A stretch of 52,054 nt of DNA from an uncultured Eubacteriales bacterium (GTDB lineage: Bacteria > Bacillota > Clostridia > Christensenellales > Aristaeellaceae), in contig CACWXP010000026.1 in assembly GCA_902764875.1 (NCBI GenBank), positions 1 to 52,054 on the forward strand, written 5' to 3'. Each line of letters starts with the position of its first letter. The first letter of the stretch is position 1. This document shows positions 34,650 to 42,494 of the stretch, piece by piece. Made by a program: the position numbers and the translations under genes. The notes under the pieces are model-generated. The model searched no databases. It saw only the letters and a list, made by a program, of their open reading frames with translations, and was not told the origin of the DNA.

Positions 34650-36353
34650 ATGGAGAGAGTCATTGCCACCGGAGTTCAGGACTTTGAAAAACTACGGGTC
34701 AATCAGCGCTTCTATGTGGATAAGACAGATTTTATATCCAAATGGTGGAACGGCGGAGACGATGTAACGCTGATCACCCGTCCGCGCCGCTTCGGCAAAA
34801 CCCTGAATATGTCCACGCTCAACTGCTTCTTCTCCAACAAATTTGAAAACCGGGGAGACCTTTTTGAAGGCCTGAAAGTCTGGGAGGACGCGGATCTGCG
34901 GGCGCAGCAGGGAAAATGGCCGGTCATCTTCCTGAGTTTTGCGGGGATAAAGGGAAGAACATATGATGACACAATGGTCCAGATGAAAAAACTCCTGACA
35001 AAACTTTATCTCGAATTTCCAGAACTGTATCGGTATGAGGGATTTGAGAACAATGAACGGCAGTCATTGATAAAAATCTGTGAGGATATGTCTGATACAG
35101 AGGCAGCACTTTCAGTGAATCTGCTGTCCGGCCTTCTGCGAAAAGTTTACGGTAAAAAGGTGCTGATCTTCCTGGACGAATATGACACTCCGCTGCAGGA
35201 AGCCTATATCAACGGCTACTGGGATGATCTGGTCGCTTTTACAAGGACGATGTTCAACAACGCGTTCAAGACCAACCCGTCCCTCGAACGGGGCATCATG
35301 ACCGGGATTACACGGGTCAGCAAGGAATCCATCTTTTCCGACCTGAACAATCTGGTTGTTATTACCACGACATCCAACTTATATGCTGACTGCTTCGGCT
35401 TTACGGAGGAAGAAGTGTTCCAGGCGCTGGAAGAGCAGGGTTTTACAGAGAAGGACAGGCAGGACGTAAAACGATGGTATGACGGATTTACATTCGGCCC
35501 TGTAACAGACATTTATAATCCCTGGTCGATTACAAATTTCCTGAATGAGAAGAAGCTAAAGGTATACTGGGCAAACACCAGCAGCAACGGGCTGGTTGGA
35601 AAACTGCTGCGCACCGGGAAACCGGAAATCAAAAAGCTGTTTGAGGATTTGATGAAGGGAGAAGTGATCAGGGTTCCGGTGGATGAACAGATCATCTTTA
35701 ACCAGTTGGATACGAACCCGGCGGCGGTCTGGAGTCTGCTGCTGGCCTCCGGATACCTGAAAGTGGTTCATACGACCACTTTCAAGGAGGGGAACGATTA
35801 CCTCACCGAACAGATCTATACGCTTGAGCTCACAAACTATGAAGTCTGGCTGATGTTCAACAATCTGATTCAGCTTTGGTTCGCGCAGGCGGGCGGATTG
35901 TCTGAATTCACGACCGCCATGCTGCAGGGTGATCCGGAGACCATGGAAGAATACATGGACGACATCATGCTGGCAACCATGAGCTCCTTTGACGGCGGCA
36001 TGACCCCGTCGGACAAGGTTCCAGAGAGCTTCTATCACGGGCTCGTGCTGGGGCTGCTGGTGGAGCAGAAGGGTCGATATGAAATCCGTTCCAACCGGGA
36101 AAGCGGATACGGGCGGTATGACGTGATGATGATCCCGAGAGAGGCTGACATGCCTGCTGTCATTCTGGAATTCAAGCTGTTCAGCAGCAAACGCGGCGAA
36201 AAGTCGCTGGAAGACACGGCGGCGAACGCCCTGAAGCAGATTGAGGAAAAGAAATACGACACGGAACTGCTGGATCAGGGAATTCCGGCTGAACGGATTC
36301 TGAAATACGGATTCGCGTTTGAGGGCAAGGAATGCCTGATCCGGAAAGGATGA
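34650..36353 (+). CDS. AAA-ATPase-like protein with PD-(D/E)XK nuclease domain
   Basis: The 567-residue protein has an N-terminal AAA-ATPase-like domain (Pfam AAA-ATPase_like type) with FYVDKT then the P-loop RPRRFGKT near residues 44-51 and Walker B LIFLDEYDTPL near 175. The C-terminal PD-(D/E)XK-like domain (PDDEXK_9 type) spans about residues 475-565, with GRYDVMM and AVILEFKLF giving the D...ExK pattern. This family is abundant and often multicopy in Clostridia and Bacteroidetes; its function is not established, though mobile or defence roles have been suggested. ATG 34650 is preferred over GTG 34641 because of ribosome-binding-site spacing. Confidence 0.85.
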   Translation: MERVIATGVQDFEKLRVNQRFYVDKTDFISKWWNGGDDVTLITRPRRFGKTLNMSTLNCFFSNKFENRGDLFEGLKVWEDADLRAQQGKWPVIFLSFAGIKGRTYDDTMVQMKKLLTKLYLEFPELYRYEGFENNERQSLIKICEDMSDTEAALSVNLLSGLLRKVYGKKVLIFLDEYDTPLQEAYINGYWDDLVAFTRTMFNNAFKTNPSLERGIMTGITRVSKESIFSDLNNLVVITTTSNLYADCFGFTEEEVFQALEEQGFTEKDRQDVKRWYDGFTFGPVTDIYNPWSITNFLNEKKLKVYWANTSSNGLVGKLLRTGKPEIKKLFEDLMKGEVIRVPVDEQIIFNQLDTNPAAVWSLLLASGYLKVVHTTTFKEGNDYLTEQIYTLELTNYEVWLMFNNLIQLWFAQAGGLSEFTTAMLQGDPETMEEYMDDIMLATMSSFDGGMTPSDKVPESFYHGLVLGLLVEQKGRYEIRSNRESGYGRYDVMMIPREADMPAVILEFKLFSSKRGEKSLEDTAANALKQIEEKKYDTELLDQGIPAERILKYGFAFEGKECLIRKG

Positions 36354-36371
36354 CGGAAAAGGACAGGTTGA

Positions 36372-36461
36372 ATGTTTTTCCATCCATACAGACTGATCTT
36401 CACGAAGGAGGACAGCCATACCGTTTCGGTACGAATCGAGGAAATTGAAGACTATCATTGA
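36372..36461 (+). pseudogene. Remnant of a HigB-type toxin gene (C-terminus)
   Basis: A 29-codon open frame reads HPYRLIF near its start and VRIEEIEDYH at its end. This matches the last strand and the (D)YH ending of RelE-fold HigB toxins. The N-terminal two thirds are missing. It lies 15 bases upstream of the HigA-like remnant, in the usual toxin-antitoxin order. The piece is short, so the call rests on the motif and the neighbour. Confidence 0.5.
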
Positions 36462-36476
36462 AAGGAGAGGGCTGGC

Positions 36477-37074
36477 ATGAGGAGCAGAACGATTATTGCA
36501 ACACCGCCAGGTACAACGATTAAAGAGCAGCTGGATGACCGGGGAATGACTCAGAAGGAATTTGCTCTTCGGATCTGAAAACCTGTCGTACATTCGTGGC
36601 ATGACAGTTGAAACACCGGATGTATTTTGCCCTCAACTCGATCAGATTCTGGCAGATTGTGGGATTGCTTTGATTTTGTTGCCGCACATGAGGGGAAGCT
36701 TTCTGCATGGCGCTAGTTTTAAAGATGGGAAAAAGGTTGTCATGGGCTTGACTGTGCGAGGACGAGATGTTGACCGTTTTTGGTTTAGCCTTTTTCATGA
36801 ATTAGATCATATCCTTGAACAGCATATTGACAAACCGCACGGGCCTACAGAGGAGGATGAAAACCATGCTGATTGCTTTGCCCGTGACAAACTGATTCCT
36901 CCTGATGAGTATGTTGCATTTACAGATAGAAAAAATACAAGTTCTTCTGCAGTGATCCGTTTTGCATCTGCGGTTGGGATTGATCCGGGGATCGTTGTTG
37001 GAAGACTACAGAATGATGGAGTGATAAACCATAATGTTCTGAATGAACTTAAGACGCATTATCAGTTGTCTTGA
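36477..37074 (+). pseudogene. Broken HigA-type antitoxin with ImmA/IrrE domain
   Basis: The start (ATG 36477, AAAGGAGAG upstream) reads IIATPPGTTIKEQLDDRG then MTQKEFALRI. This is the N-terminus of a HigA-type XRE antitoxin, and it stops at 36578. In a different frame the sequence continues as SENLSYIRGM and then an ImmA/IrrE-like metallopeptidase segment with FHELDHIL (HExxH-type zinc site) and NHADCFARD, ending at 37074. Family members joining XRE and IrrE domains run to about 370 residues. Most of the middle is missing here and the parts are out of frame, so this is a decayed gene. Confidence 0.7.
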
Positions 37075-37854
37075 TGAATATAGTCGAACTGCCGAACAAG
37101 AGTTCTTCCGGCGCTACTGTCGCCTGGCCCAGTTTGCGGATCCTGCAACAGCGCCACGGCAACGGCTGTGAAAGGCCTGAAGGTCGGTGAAGGCGTTCCT
37201 TATCGCAGAACGCTGCGGGTGTGGAATATCGATGCGGGCGATAACAACAAATATCTGGCGGTATCCTTTGATCGGTTCGGCAAAGCGATGCAGCCGGTCT
37301 ATGAAAGAAAGAGCTTACGGAAAAAGCAGACGCTGTATTTTACGCCCTACGCGATTGCCGTTCTTGATTCCAACGGCCGGTTGGACAGAAGCGCCGCAGC
37401 CGCCGTTTTCGGCTATTCCCCGCGCTCCCCGCAAAACAGCGTCCGCGATACTGTGATTTGGTTGAAAAAGACCGGAAGAAGTTTAAGGTTCAATCTGATT
37501 GGCAAGCAATGCCTCATGGGACCCACGAGGCGAAAAAATGAAAGCCCCTTTTCACGCACATACTGTGCGGCGGCGCATCCTTCGGATTGTTATTCAAAAT
37601 GTTCTCTTTCCATCTGTTCTTATCCTTTGTTAACACTCCCAATTCAGAATAAATGTCTGTTTCGTTCAATCTTGTTATCCTCTGTTTCCGATATCCTTAC
37701 TTAGCCAACAATTTCAAAACATAAACGTCTTTCGTTTCCTGATCACTTCAGTAAAGAATTCAAATATTGCATTTGATTCGGCTTTTCCAACCGACATTCG
37801 TTTTCACCGCCTGAAAGATGATCCTCCGGGTTTCATTGCCGACACATGGTGAAA
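37075..37854 (+). pseudogene. Unidentified degraded coding remnants
   Basis: A frame at 37168-37500 has protein-like codon use (segments such as RTLRVWNIDAGDNNKYLAV and SFDRFGKAMQPVYERK), but no good start. After about 37455 a different frame looks more protein-like (KKFKVQSDWQAMPHG, stop at 37539-37541), which suggests a frameshifted gene. I do not recognise the family. The rest, 37545-37854, is AT-richer and shows no gene or clear signal. Confidence 0.4.
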
Positions 37855-38580
37855 CTATTTTTTGAAATCGGCCACGGAAGCAATTCGTCCGTCCTGATGC
37901 AGCGCGGCGAAATGCACGGCATCTCCTGTTATTTTGCTTCGGACTGATATTTCTTCTCCTTCCCTGCACTGGGACAGAAAGCAGATCTCCATTTCTTTCG
38001 GAGAGAACTCCCGCCAGAAACTGCTGCCATATGCATCCTGGAACATAGCGATATAATGCAGATTGTTCATATGCCGGTTGACGTCCAGGTCGGATGTCCG
38101 GACCGTACGGATATACCGTTCTTCCGTTCCGTCCGCTGTTTTCTCAATGCCCAGGAAATCCGGAATATTATTCGGGATATCCTCGGTAAAATTCTCCGGA
38201 AAATCGATTGCGCTCAGGCGCAGGGGACGCTGCCTGGCCAGGCTGAATACGCAGCACTCCAGCTTTCCGCAGGCGGCTATTTTCCCGTGCTGCAGGATTT
38301 CAATATTCTCATTCACCAGCACCGGCTGCCGGTACGGTTCCATCCAGGCGCGCAGGGTCAGTTCTCCCCGATAATCCATTTTCTGTTTCAGAACCACATG
38401 ATATCGGGTATAGATCCATCCTGCTTCATATTTTTGCGGCAGGACATCGTTCCCTTTATTAACGGAATGCAGATGCCAGGTATGAATGTTCTGAAAATAA
38501 TACATTGCGCCGCGCAAGCCAATCAGGGCATCATCATCCGCGTAATGATACTGTGGCAGATCTTTCTGAATAAAAGGCAT
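37855..38580 (-). CDS. Acyl-ACP thioesterase
   Basis: It releases free fatty acids from acyl-carrier protein. The 241-residue protein has the double hot-dog layout of bacterial FatA/FatB-like thioesterases. The second half contains the active-site segment SDLDVNRHMNNLHYI (near residues 166-180), with the conserved Asp, Asn and His. WIYTRYHVVL and WMEPYRQPVL match the first hot-dog. AAGGAG precedes the ATG. A minus-strand TATAAT (38605-38610) upstream has a poor -35. Chain-length preference cannot be read. Its promoter region abuts the truncated tag gene. Confidence 0.87.
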   Translation of the reverse strand: MPFIQKDLPQYHYADDDALIGLRGAMYYFQNIHTWHLHSVNKGNDVLPQKYEAGWIYTRYHVVLKQKMDYRGELTLRAWMEPYRQPVLVNENIEILQHGKIAACGKLECCVFSLARQRPLRLSAIDFPENFTEDIPNNIPDFLGIEKTADGTEERYIRTVRTSDLDVNRHMNNLHYIAMFQDAYGSSFWREFSPKEMEICFLSQCREGEEISVRSKITGDAVHFAALHQDGRIASVADFKK

Positions 38581-38631
38581 CGCTGGTCTCCTTACTGCTG
38601 ATTCATTATAATGGACAGAAAACTGAAATGA

Positions 38632-38844
38632 TTAGGCTGCGATCCTGTCATACTCAAAATTGTCAAAGCACTGTCTGAAAACCTGCCGCTTTTTCAGCAT
38701 CAGATCCCAGCTGAGGCTGCATTGCAGATTTTCCAATGTCAGGTGTTCGAACATCTGCCGGTCATCATGCACCGGGACGCCCCATTCCGTATCATGATAG
38801 TGCCGTTCTCTGTCATTCACATAAGCCCAGCTGCAATGTCCCAT
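38632..38844 (-). pseudogene. Truncated 3-methyladenine DNA glycosylase I (tag)
   Basis: Seventy codons encode the N-terminal third of Tag: CSWAYVNDRERHYHDTEWG, then VPVHDDRQMFEHLTLE and LSWDLMLKKRQ. Intact Tag, which removes 3-methyladenine from DNA, is about 190 residues and ends with a zinc-binding region. This frame meets a stop right after YDRIAA, exactly where the family continues, and the next bases are the thioesterase promoter region. The 3' part was probably deleted. An 80-base gap separates it from the antitoxin gene upstream. Confidence 0.85.
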
Positions 38845-38921
38845 TTTCTTTTTCCCCCGTATTACAGGCTTTCATAGCTTTCATCGACCATGCGCCGGAT
38901 AAGTTTATCCGAGATTCTCGA

Positions 38922-39230
38922 TTATTCTTTTGATGTAGCGGCGGCCTGTGATGACCCTTTGGGCCTGAATTGCACATCCAGAACCATGCCCATGCCTTCA
39001 GCCAGCCTTTGAAGCAGCTTGATGCTTGGATTTCGTGTGCCGTTTTCCAGACGGCTGATTTCCGTCTGTGCAATGCCAGTTTTCTCTGCCAGCTGTTTCT
39101 GTGTCAGGTTCTGGGATGTACGTGCTTCAATCATCGCGCGAATTACATTCATATCCGGCTGGATTTCCTCATACGCTTTCGCGAATACAGGATCCCTCAT
39201 CTTTTCTTTCTTATAATCCTTCAGATTCAT
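38922..39230 (-). CDS. XRE-family antitoxin (HigA-like)
   Basis: The 102-residue protein has a helix-turn-helix domain at about residues 36-90 (LTQKQLAEKTGIAQTEISRLE), the XRE fold. It lies directly after a RelE-type toxin gene, so it is the antitoxin that should bind the toxin and repress the promoter. The start is ATG 39230, or GTG 39239, which would overlap the toxin stop as GTGA; spacing of AGGTGA favours the ATG. The N-terminal 35 residues (KKEKMRDPVFAKAYEEI) are typical of this antitoxin subgroup and probably contact the toxin. Confidence 0.88.
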   Translation of the reverse strand: MNLKDYKKEKMRDPVFAKAYEEIQPDMNVIRAMIEARTSQNLTQKQLAEKTGIAQTEISRLENGTRNPSIKLLQRLAEGMGMVLDVQFRPKGSSQAAATSKE

Positions 39231-39235
39231 TACAC

Positions 39236-39652
39236 TCACCTGCTTCCTTTCTTGCTCGTTACTGCAGCCTGTTGTCTTCTTAAGAAATCAGCCCTGTATT
39301 TCTTTGCCAGTTCGATCTGTGCTCTGGGTGTTTTCTGAGTCTTTTTGATGAAACCATGAGTAATGACGATTCGACCTTCGACGTAGAAGAAGAACAGAGC
39401 ACGAGAAATGTTGGATCCTTGAGTAGCTCTCAGTTCAAATATTCCATCCTCAAGTGGAGCGGAGTATGGTTCGCGCAGCGAATGCCCTTTCTCTTCCAGA
39501 ATCTCCATCAGGCCAACCATTTTCGCATTCATCTTGGGCTCAAGAGAATCAAGAAATTCCTGTGTTGGAGTTCTGCCATCTTCTGTATCGTAAAACTCTA
39601 CCTGAAATTGTATCTGCTCTACCCTTGCCTCCTGAAAGAGTTCAATTACCAT
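39236..39652 (-). CDS. RelE/HigB-type toxin (phage Gp49-like family)
   Basis: The protein is up to 138 residues, of the Gp49-like HigB family: FYDTEDGRTPTQEFLDSL near residue 20, then LREPYSAPLEDGIFELRA and RALFFFYVEGRIVITHGFIKKTQKTP split across the core. In the family these are ribosome-dependent mRNA interferases held inactive by the adjacent XRE protein. Start choice is uncertain. ATG 39652 falls at the predicted transcription start, implying a leaderless message. An AGGAGG inside the reading frame (39628-39633) has no standard start codon at proper distance. Confidence 0.87.
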   Translation of the reverse strand: MVIELFQEARVEQIQFQVEFYDTEDGRTPTQEFLDSLEPKMNAKMVGLMEILEEKGHSLREPYSAPLEDGIFELRATQGSNISRALFFFYVEGRIVITHGFIKKTQKTPRAQIELAKKYRADFLRRQQAAVTSKKGSR

Positions 39653-39656
39653 TTGT

Positions 39657-39685
39657 ATTATATGAGATATATCTCAATTTTGCAA
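39657..39685 (-). promoter_or_regulatory. Toxin-antitoxin promoter with embedded palindromic operator
   Basis: Minus-strand TTGCAA (39680-39685), a 17-bp spacer and a perfect TATAAT (39657-39662). The spacer contains a perfect 14-bp palindrome, TGAGATATATCTCA (39663-39676), directly next to the -10. This is an ideal site for autorepression by the XRE antitoxin. Confidence 0.8.
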
Positions 39686-39722
39686 GTGCTGTTTTTATTT
39701 CCTTGGAAAGTTATTTCAAAGA

Positions 39723-39940
39723 TTATGCCATGCGGATTCGATTGTATACATCAGTGATATCTTCTTTCGCACCTTCAAACACAGGCCATGCGTCAATCTG
39801 ATCATTCTGGATGCGGGAAATAATATGGATGTGAAAGTGGGGTACGGATTGTCCGGCGCTTTTCCCGCTTGCATTCAGCAAGTTCACACCATCATACCCG
39901 CACTTTTCCGTGAGATGCCGGGAAACCTTCCGAAAAAAAC
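39723..39940 (-). pseudogene. Truncated HIT-family gene (C-terminal part)
   Basis: About 70 codons encode the C-terminal half of a histidine-triad protein: YDGVNLLNASGKSAGQSV, then the triad PHFHIHII and DAWPVFEG. HIT proteins are nucleotide hydrolases or transferases of 110-140 residues. The N-terminal half is absent. The open frame runs upstream into the -35 of the CarD promoter at 39941, so a deletion or insertion junction lies near 39930-39945. Nothing suggests it is expressed. Confidence 0.8.
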
Positions 39941-39969
39941 TTGACAATGATGCAATATATGGTTATAAT
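39941..39969 (+). promoter_or_regulatory. Consensus promoter of the CarD module
   Basis: Perfect TTGACA (39941-39946), a 17-bp spacer and perfect TATAAT (39964-39969). It is the strongest promoter in the window. Transcription should begin near 39976, leaving a leader of about 120 bases before the CarD start. Confidence 0.9.
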
Positions 39970-40011
39970 AATTACTGTATAAGACATGGCACGATACGTG
40001 CGAGATTTCGC

Positions 40012-40047
40012 AGACACGATACAGCAATGTGTCGTGTCTTTTCTTTA
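40012..40047 (+). terminator. Terminator-like hairpin in the CarD leader (candidate attenuator)
   Basis: Arms at 40012-40023 and 40028-40039 form a 12-bp stem with one G-U pair, closed by a GCAA (GNRA) tetraloop and followed by TTTCTTTAT. It sits between the promoter and the first gene. The upstream leader repeats the motif CACGATAC (39990-39997 and 40015-40022) and forms a small GCACG/CGTGC hairpin at 39989-40001, so alternative folds are possible. Confidence 0.7.
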
Positions 40048-40094
40048 TTCTGCTGCATGATTCACCGCAGAACCGGGAAAGGAGGAGATCATCA

Positions 40095-40589
40095 TTGTTC
40101 CATGAGGGCGACTATGTCATGTATTCCGGTATGGGATTATGCACTGTTGAAAAAATCGGGACACCGGATTTCCAGCCAAAGGGATCACAGTATTATTTCT
40201 TACGGCAGGCAGATGATCGCAGCAGAATTTACGTGCCTGTAGATACAAGATTACCCATGCGTAAACCAATAACCGGGCCGGAAGCCGAAAGATTTCTGGA
40301 AGCACTTTCAGCAGAGGTCATCAATGTGCCTAAATCATATAATCACAAGACGATGCTTCCTATGATCAAGGAAATGGTCAGACCCCAGACAGCGGAAGCG
40401 ATGGGACGGACCATCAAAACGATCCGGGCTTTGCATCCTGATGGAAAATATCCCGGTGAAGAGAAGGCAATCCTGGATAAAACTGTCAGGAAGCTGAATT
40501 GTGAGTTGGCTTATGCCATGCATATTTCAGAAACAGAGGCGGACAGTAAACTTCAAAAAGCAACTGCTTCGCCAAAGAAATTGGACTAA
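40095..40589 (+). CDS. CarD/CdnL-type RNA polymerase-binding regulator
   Basis: CarD-type proteins bind the RNA polymerase beta subunit and stabilise open promoter complexes. The 164-residue protein has the N-terminal RNA polymerase-interacting SH3-like domain (FHEGDYVMYSGMGLCTVEKI, then YVPVD near residue 50) and a helical C-terminal domain. TTG at 40095 is the likely start, nine bases after GGAGG. Upstream in-frame starts lie inside the leader terminator. It is the first gene of a three-gene module with two small paralogous proteins, driven by a consensus promoter. Confidence 0.85.
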   Translation: MFHEGDYVMYSGMGLCTVEKIGTPDFQPKGSQYYFLRQADDRSRIYVPVDTRLPMRKPITGPEAERFLEALSAEVINVPKSYNHKTMLPMIKEMVRPQTAEAMGRTIKTIRALHPDGKYPGEEKAILDKTVRKLNCELAYAMHISETEADSKLQKATASPKKLD

Positions 40590-40608
40590 TACGAAGGAGG
40601 TATTACCC

Positions 40609-40860
40609 ATGAAACGAATCCAGTCATCCGCCATTTTTCAGACGCTGATCTTTTCCCAGAAACCGGAAAACGGCTATACCAGAGATGAAGCCTGCCGGAT
40701 GAACAGAGCCGAAGTTGATCATTATATCGAAAAGCTTGAAAGAACACGCACCAGATACAAGATCACAGATCGCCAGGAACAGACAGACGGATCAATCCTT
40801 CTGCACATTCGTAAACAGTATAACGATCGGATTGATGCAAAAGAGTACTTCGAATTGTAA
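40609..40860 (+). CDS. Small CarD-associated protein, copy 1
   Basis: This 83-residue soluble protein has no recognised domain. The N-terminus MKRIQSSAIFQTLIFSQK and C-terminus DGSILLHIRKQYND match the next gene. The pattern is a predicted helix (AEVDHYIEKLERTRTRYKI) followed by a beta hairpin. It is acidic/basic mixed with no Cys. AAGGAGG lies eight bases before ATG 40609; a longer upstream frame overlaps carD and is not needed. It lies 19 bases after the CarD-like gene. Function unknown. Confidence 0.8.
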   Translation: MKRIQSSAIFQTLIFSQKPENGYTRDEACRMNRAEVDHYIEKLERTRTRYKITDRQEQTDGSILLHIRKQYNDRIDAKEYFEL

Positions 40861-40876
40861 CAGGAGGATATGTACA

Positions 40877-41119
40877 ATGAAACGCATAAAGGCCGCCTGC
40901 ATTTATCAGACAATCCTTTTTTCTCAAAAAGAAGAGCATCTTGAACACGATTACGCTGTAAAACTGGTTCAGGATGAGGTAAATCGATATAAAGCAACTT
41001 TGGACAGGAACCGGACAAAATACAAAATCGTCAGCGAAGAGACGCAGGAAGATGGCTCTGTTATGATCAAAATCATCAAGCAGTATAACATAACTCCTGT
41101 CGGCGATTATCTGAACTGA
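40877..41119 (+). CDS. Small CarD-associated protein, copy 2
   Basis: This 80-residue paralogue of the preceding gene shares MKRI, QTxLFSQK, the (E)V-x-Y/H-x4-L-x-R-x-RT-x-YKI helix and DGS(V/I)-IKKQYN ending, at roughly 45 percent identity by eye. AGGAGG lies ten bases before ATG 40877 and the gap from copy 1 is only 16 bases. Conservation of the helix-hairpin pattern suggests both copies are functional, possibly a heterodimer. Function unknown; no DNA-binding motif is apparent. Confidence 0.8.
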   Translation: MKRIKAACIYQTILFSQKEEHLEHDYAVKLVQDEVNRYKATLDRNRTKYKIVSEETQEDGSVMIKIIKQYNITPVGDYLN

Positions 41120-41183
41120 TCATAGGCGTTGTCCATGCTCAGCTTTTCAAGCTTTTCATAAACCTCGGCATCCACATTGGGGA

Positions 41184-42443
41184 TCAAATATACCACACCG
41201 GGATTTGAAACAGATTATCTCTGAGTATCCCAGGAGCGGGACATGTACATATGATGGCTCCGGTTCCGCGCTTTTTTTCACTTACTTTGTCGAGAACAGG
41301 AAAAGCAGACGCATCATCAGCGCTGACTTTTGTCCCTTGCTTGATTTCGATTGGGTAGAGCACTCCATTTTCTTCAATAATCAGATCAATCTCGCTCTCG
41401 ACTTCGACGGTCTCTCCATTCTTTTTGACCTTTTTCTTGTCGCGGCCCCTGTAATAGGACACACAATAACGATAATCAATTCCTCTGTTGGAATAGGACT
41501 TTAGGATCTCTGAAATGACAAAGGTTTCGAAGAACGCGCCACTCATGGCTCCATTTGCCAATGTGTCCGGTGTAAGCCAGCGGGTAAGATATGCTGCAAG
41601 CCCGGTATCACGGAAATAAACCTTAGGACTCTTGATTGCTCGGTTCAGCACGCTTGGCGTATATGCCTCAAGCAGATAAACAATCCCGGAAGCTTCCAGA
41701 ATGGACATCCACGCCTTTACCGTCGTTTGATCCTTGCCGATCTCATCTGCAATATTGCTGTAGTTTACAATCTGTCCGGTCCGCGCGGCAACGGCGACCA
41801 TGAAGCGCCTGAAATCATTCAGATCCTGGACGGCTGTCAGTTTACGTACGTCTCTCTCAAGATAGGTTTTCACATAGCTGGAGAAAAACATACCCCATTC
41901 TACTTCTGGATCTTGCAGTTCGGGATAGCCGCCTCGATGAATTTTCTCCCAGATATTCGTTGGCATGGTGACGCTTTGACTGCGCTCTTTAATGTAATCC
42001 ATCGTGGGAACGAAAGGAAGAGTGAAGGAGTCGCGATCAATCTCACGCTGTGACAAGGGAGAGAGTTCAACGATACCGACTCTTCCTGCCAGCGATTCAG
42101 AGGCTTTCTCCATCAACTCCAGAGGCTGAGAACCGGACAGACAAAATTGGGCTTTGGCATCTGAAGCGTCACAAGCAATTTTGATATAACGAAACAGATC
42201 CGGTGCTCTCTGAACTTCATCATAGATGACAGGCGGTGGGTTGAGCATCATGAACATATTTGGATTGCTGTTTGCCTGTTCCTCTATGAACGGATCGTCA
42301 ATGAGTACATACTTTTTGTCGGGGAACAGCTCTTTTATCATTTTGGTCTTCCCGGTTTGCCGCGCTCCGGTAATCAGAATGCTTTTGAATGTTTTGTCAG
42401 GATGCAAGACAACATCTTCGATGGCCCTTTTGATGTAATCCAT
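41184..42443 (-). CDS. AAA-ATPase with DUF4143 domain
   Basis: The 419-residue protein has an N-terminal AAA_14 domain, with P-loop GARQTGKT (residues 26-33) and Walker B PVIYDEVQRAP near residue 72. LSGSQPLELM is the sensor region. A C-terminal DUF4143 domain contains EIDLIIEENG and YPIEIKQGTKVS, reminiscent of a PD-(D/E)XK nuclease core. The family is widespread, multicopy and of unknown function. GAGGGG precedes the ATG. The promoter lies between two near-identical palindromes. A short open frame in another register follows its stop (41117-41215), which I do not call. Confidence 0.88.
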   Translation of the reverse strand: MDYIKRAIEDVVLHPDKTFKSILITGARQTGKTKMIKELFPDKKYVLIDDPFIEEQANSNPNMFMMLNPPPVIYDEVQRAPDLFRYIKIACDASDAKAQFCLSGSQPLELMEKASESLAGRVGIVELSPLSQREIDRDSFTLPFVPTMDYIKERSQSVTMPTNIWEKIHRGGYPELQDPEVEWGMFFSSYVKTYLERDVRKLTAVQDLNDFRRFMVAVAARTGQIVNYSNIADEIGKDQTTVKAWMSILEASGIVYLLEAYTPSVLNRAIKSPKVYFRDTGLAAYLTRWLTPDTLANGAMSGAFFETFVISEILKSYSNRGIDYRYCVSYYRGRDKKKVKKNGETVEVESEIDLIIEENGVLYPIEIKQGTKVSADDASAFPVLDKVSEKKRGTGAIICTCPAPGILRDNLFQIPVWYI

Positions 42444-42462
42444 GTCAGCCCCTCGCTTTCGA

Positions 42463-42489
42463 CAAATCTGGGATCAGATCCCGGATTTG
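42463..42489. repeat. Palindrome copy A at the DUF4143 promoter
   Basis: CAAATC-t-GGGAT, a CAG centre, then ATCCC-g-GATTTG: 11 bp of dyad with one T/G mismatch per arm. It overlaps the expected transcription start of the minus-strand ATPase gene, so it can be a DNA operator or a 5' mRNA hairpin. Confidence 0.7.
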
Positions 42490-42494
42490 CCATC

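Noticed and set aside
41117-41215. Short minus-strand frame after the DUF4143 gene (EVYEKLEKLSMDNAYDQF)
   Set aside because: It looks protein-like but is about 33 codons with no start signal; it may be a remnant and is too short to call.
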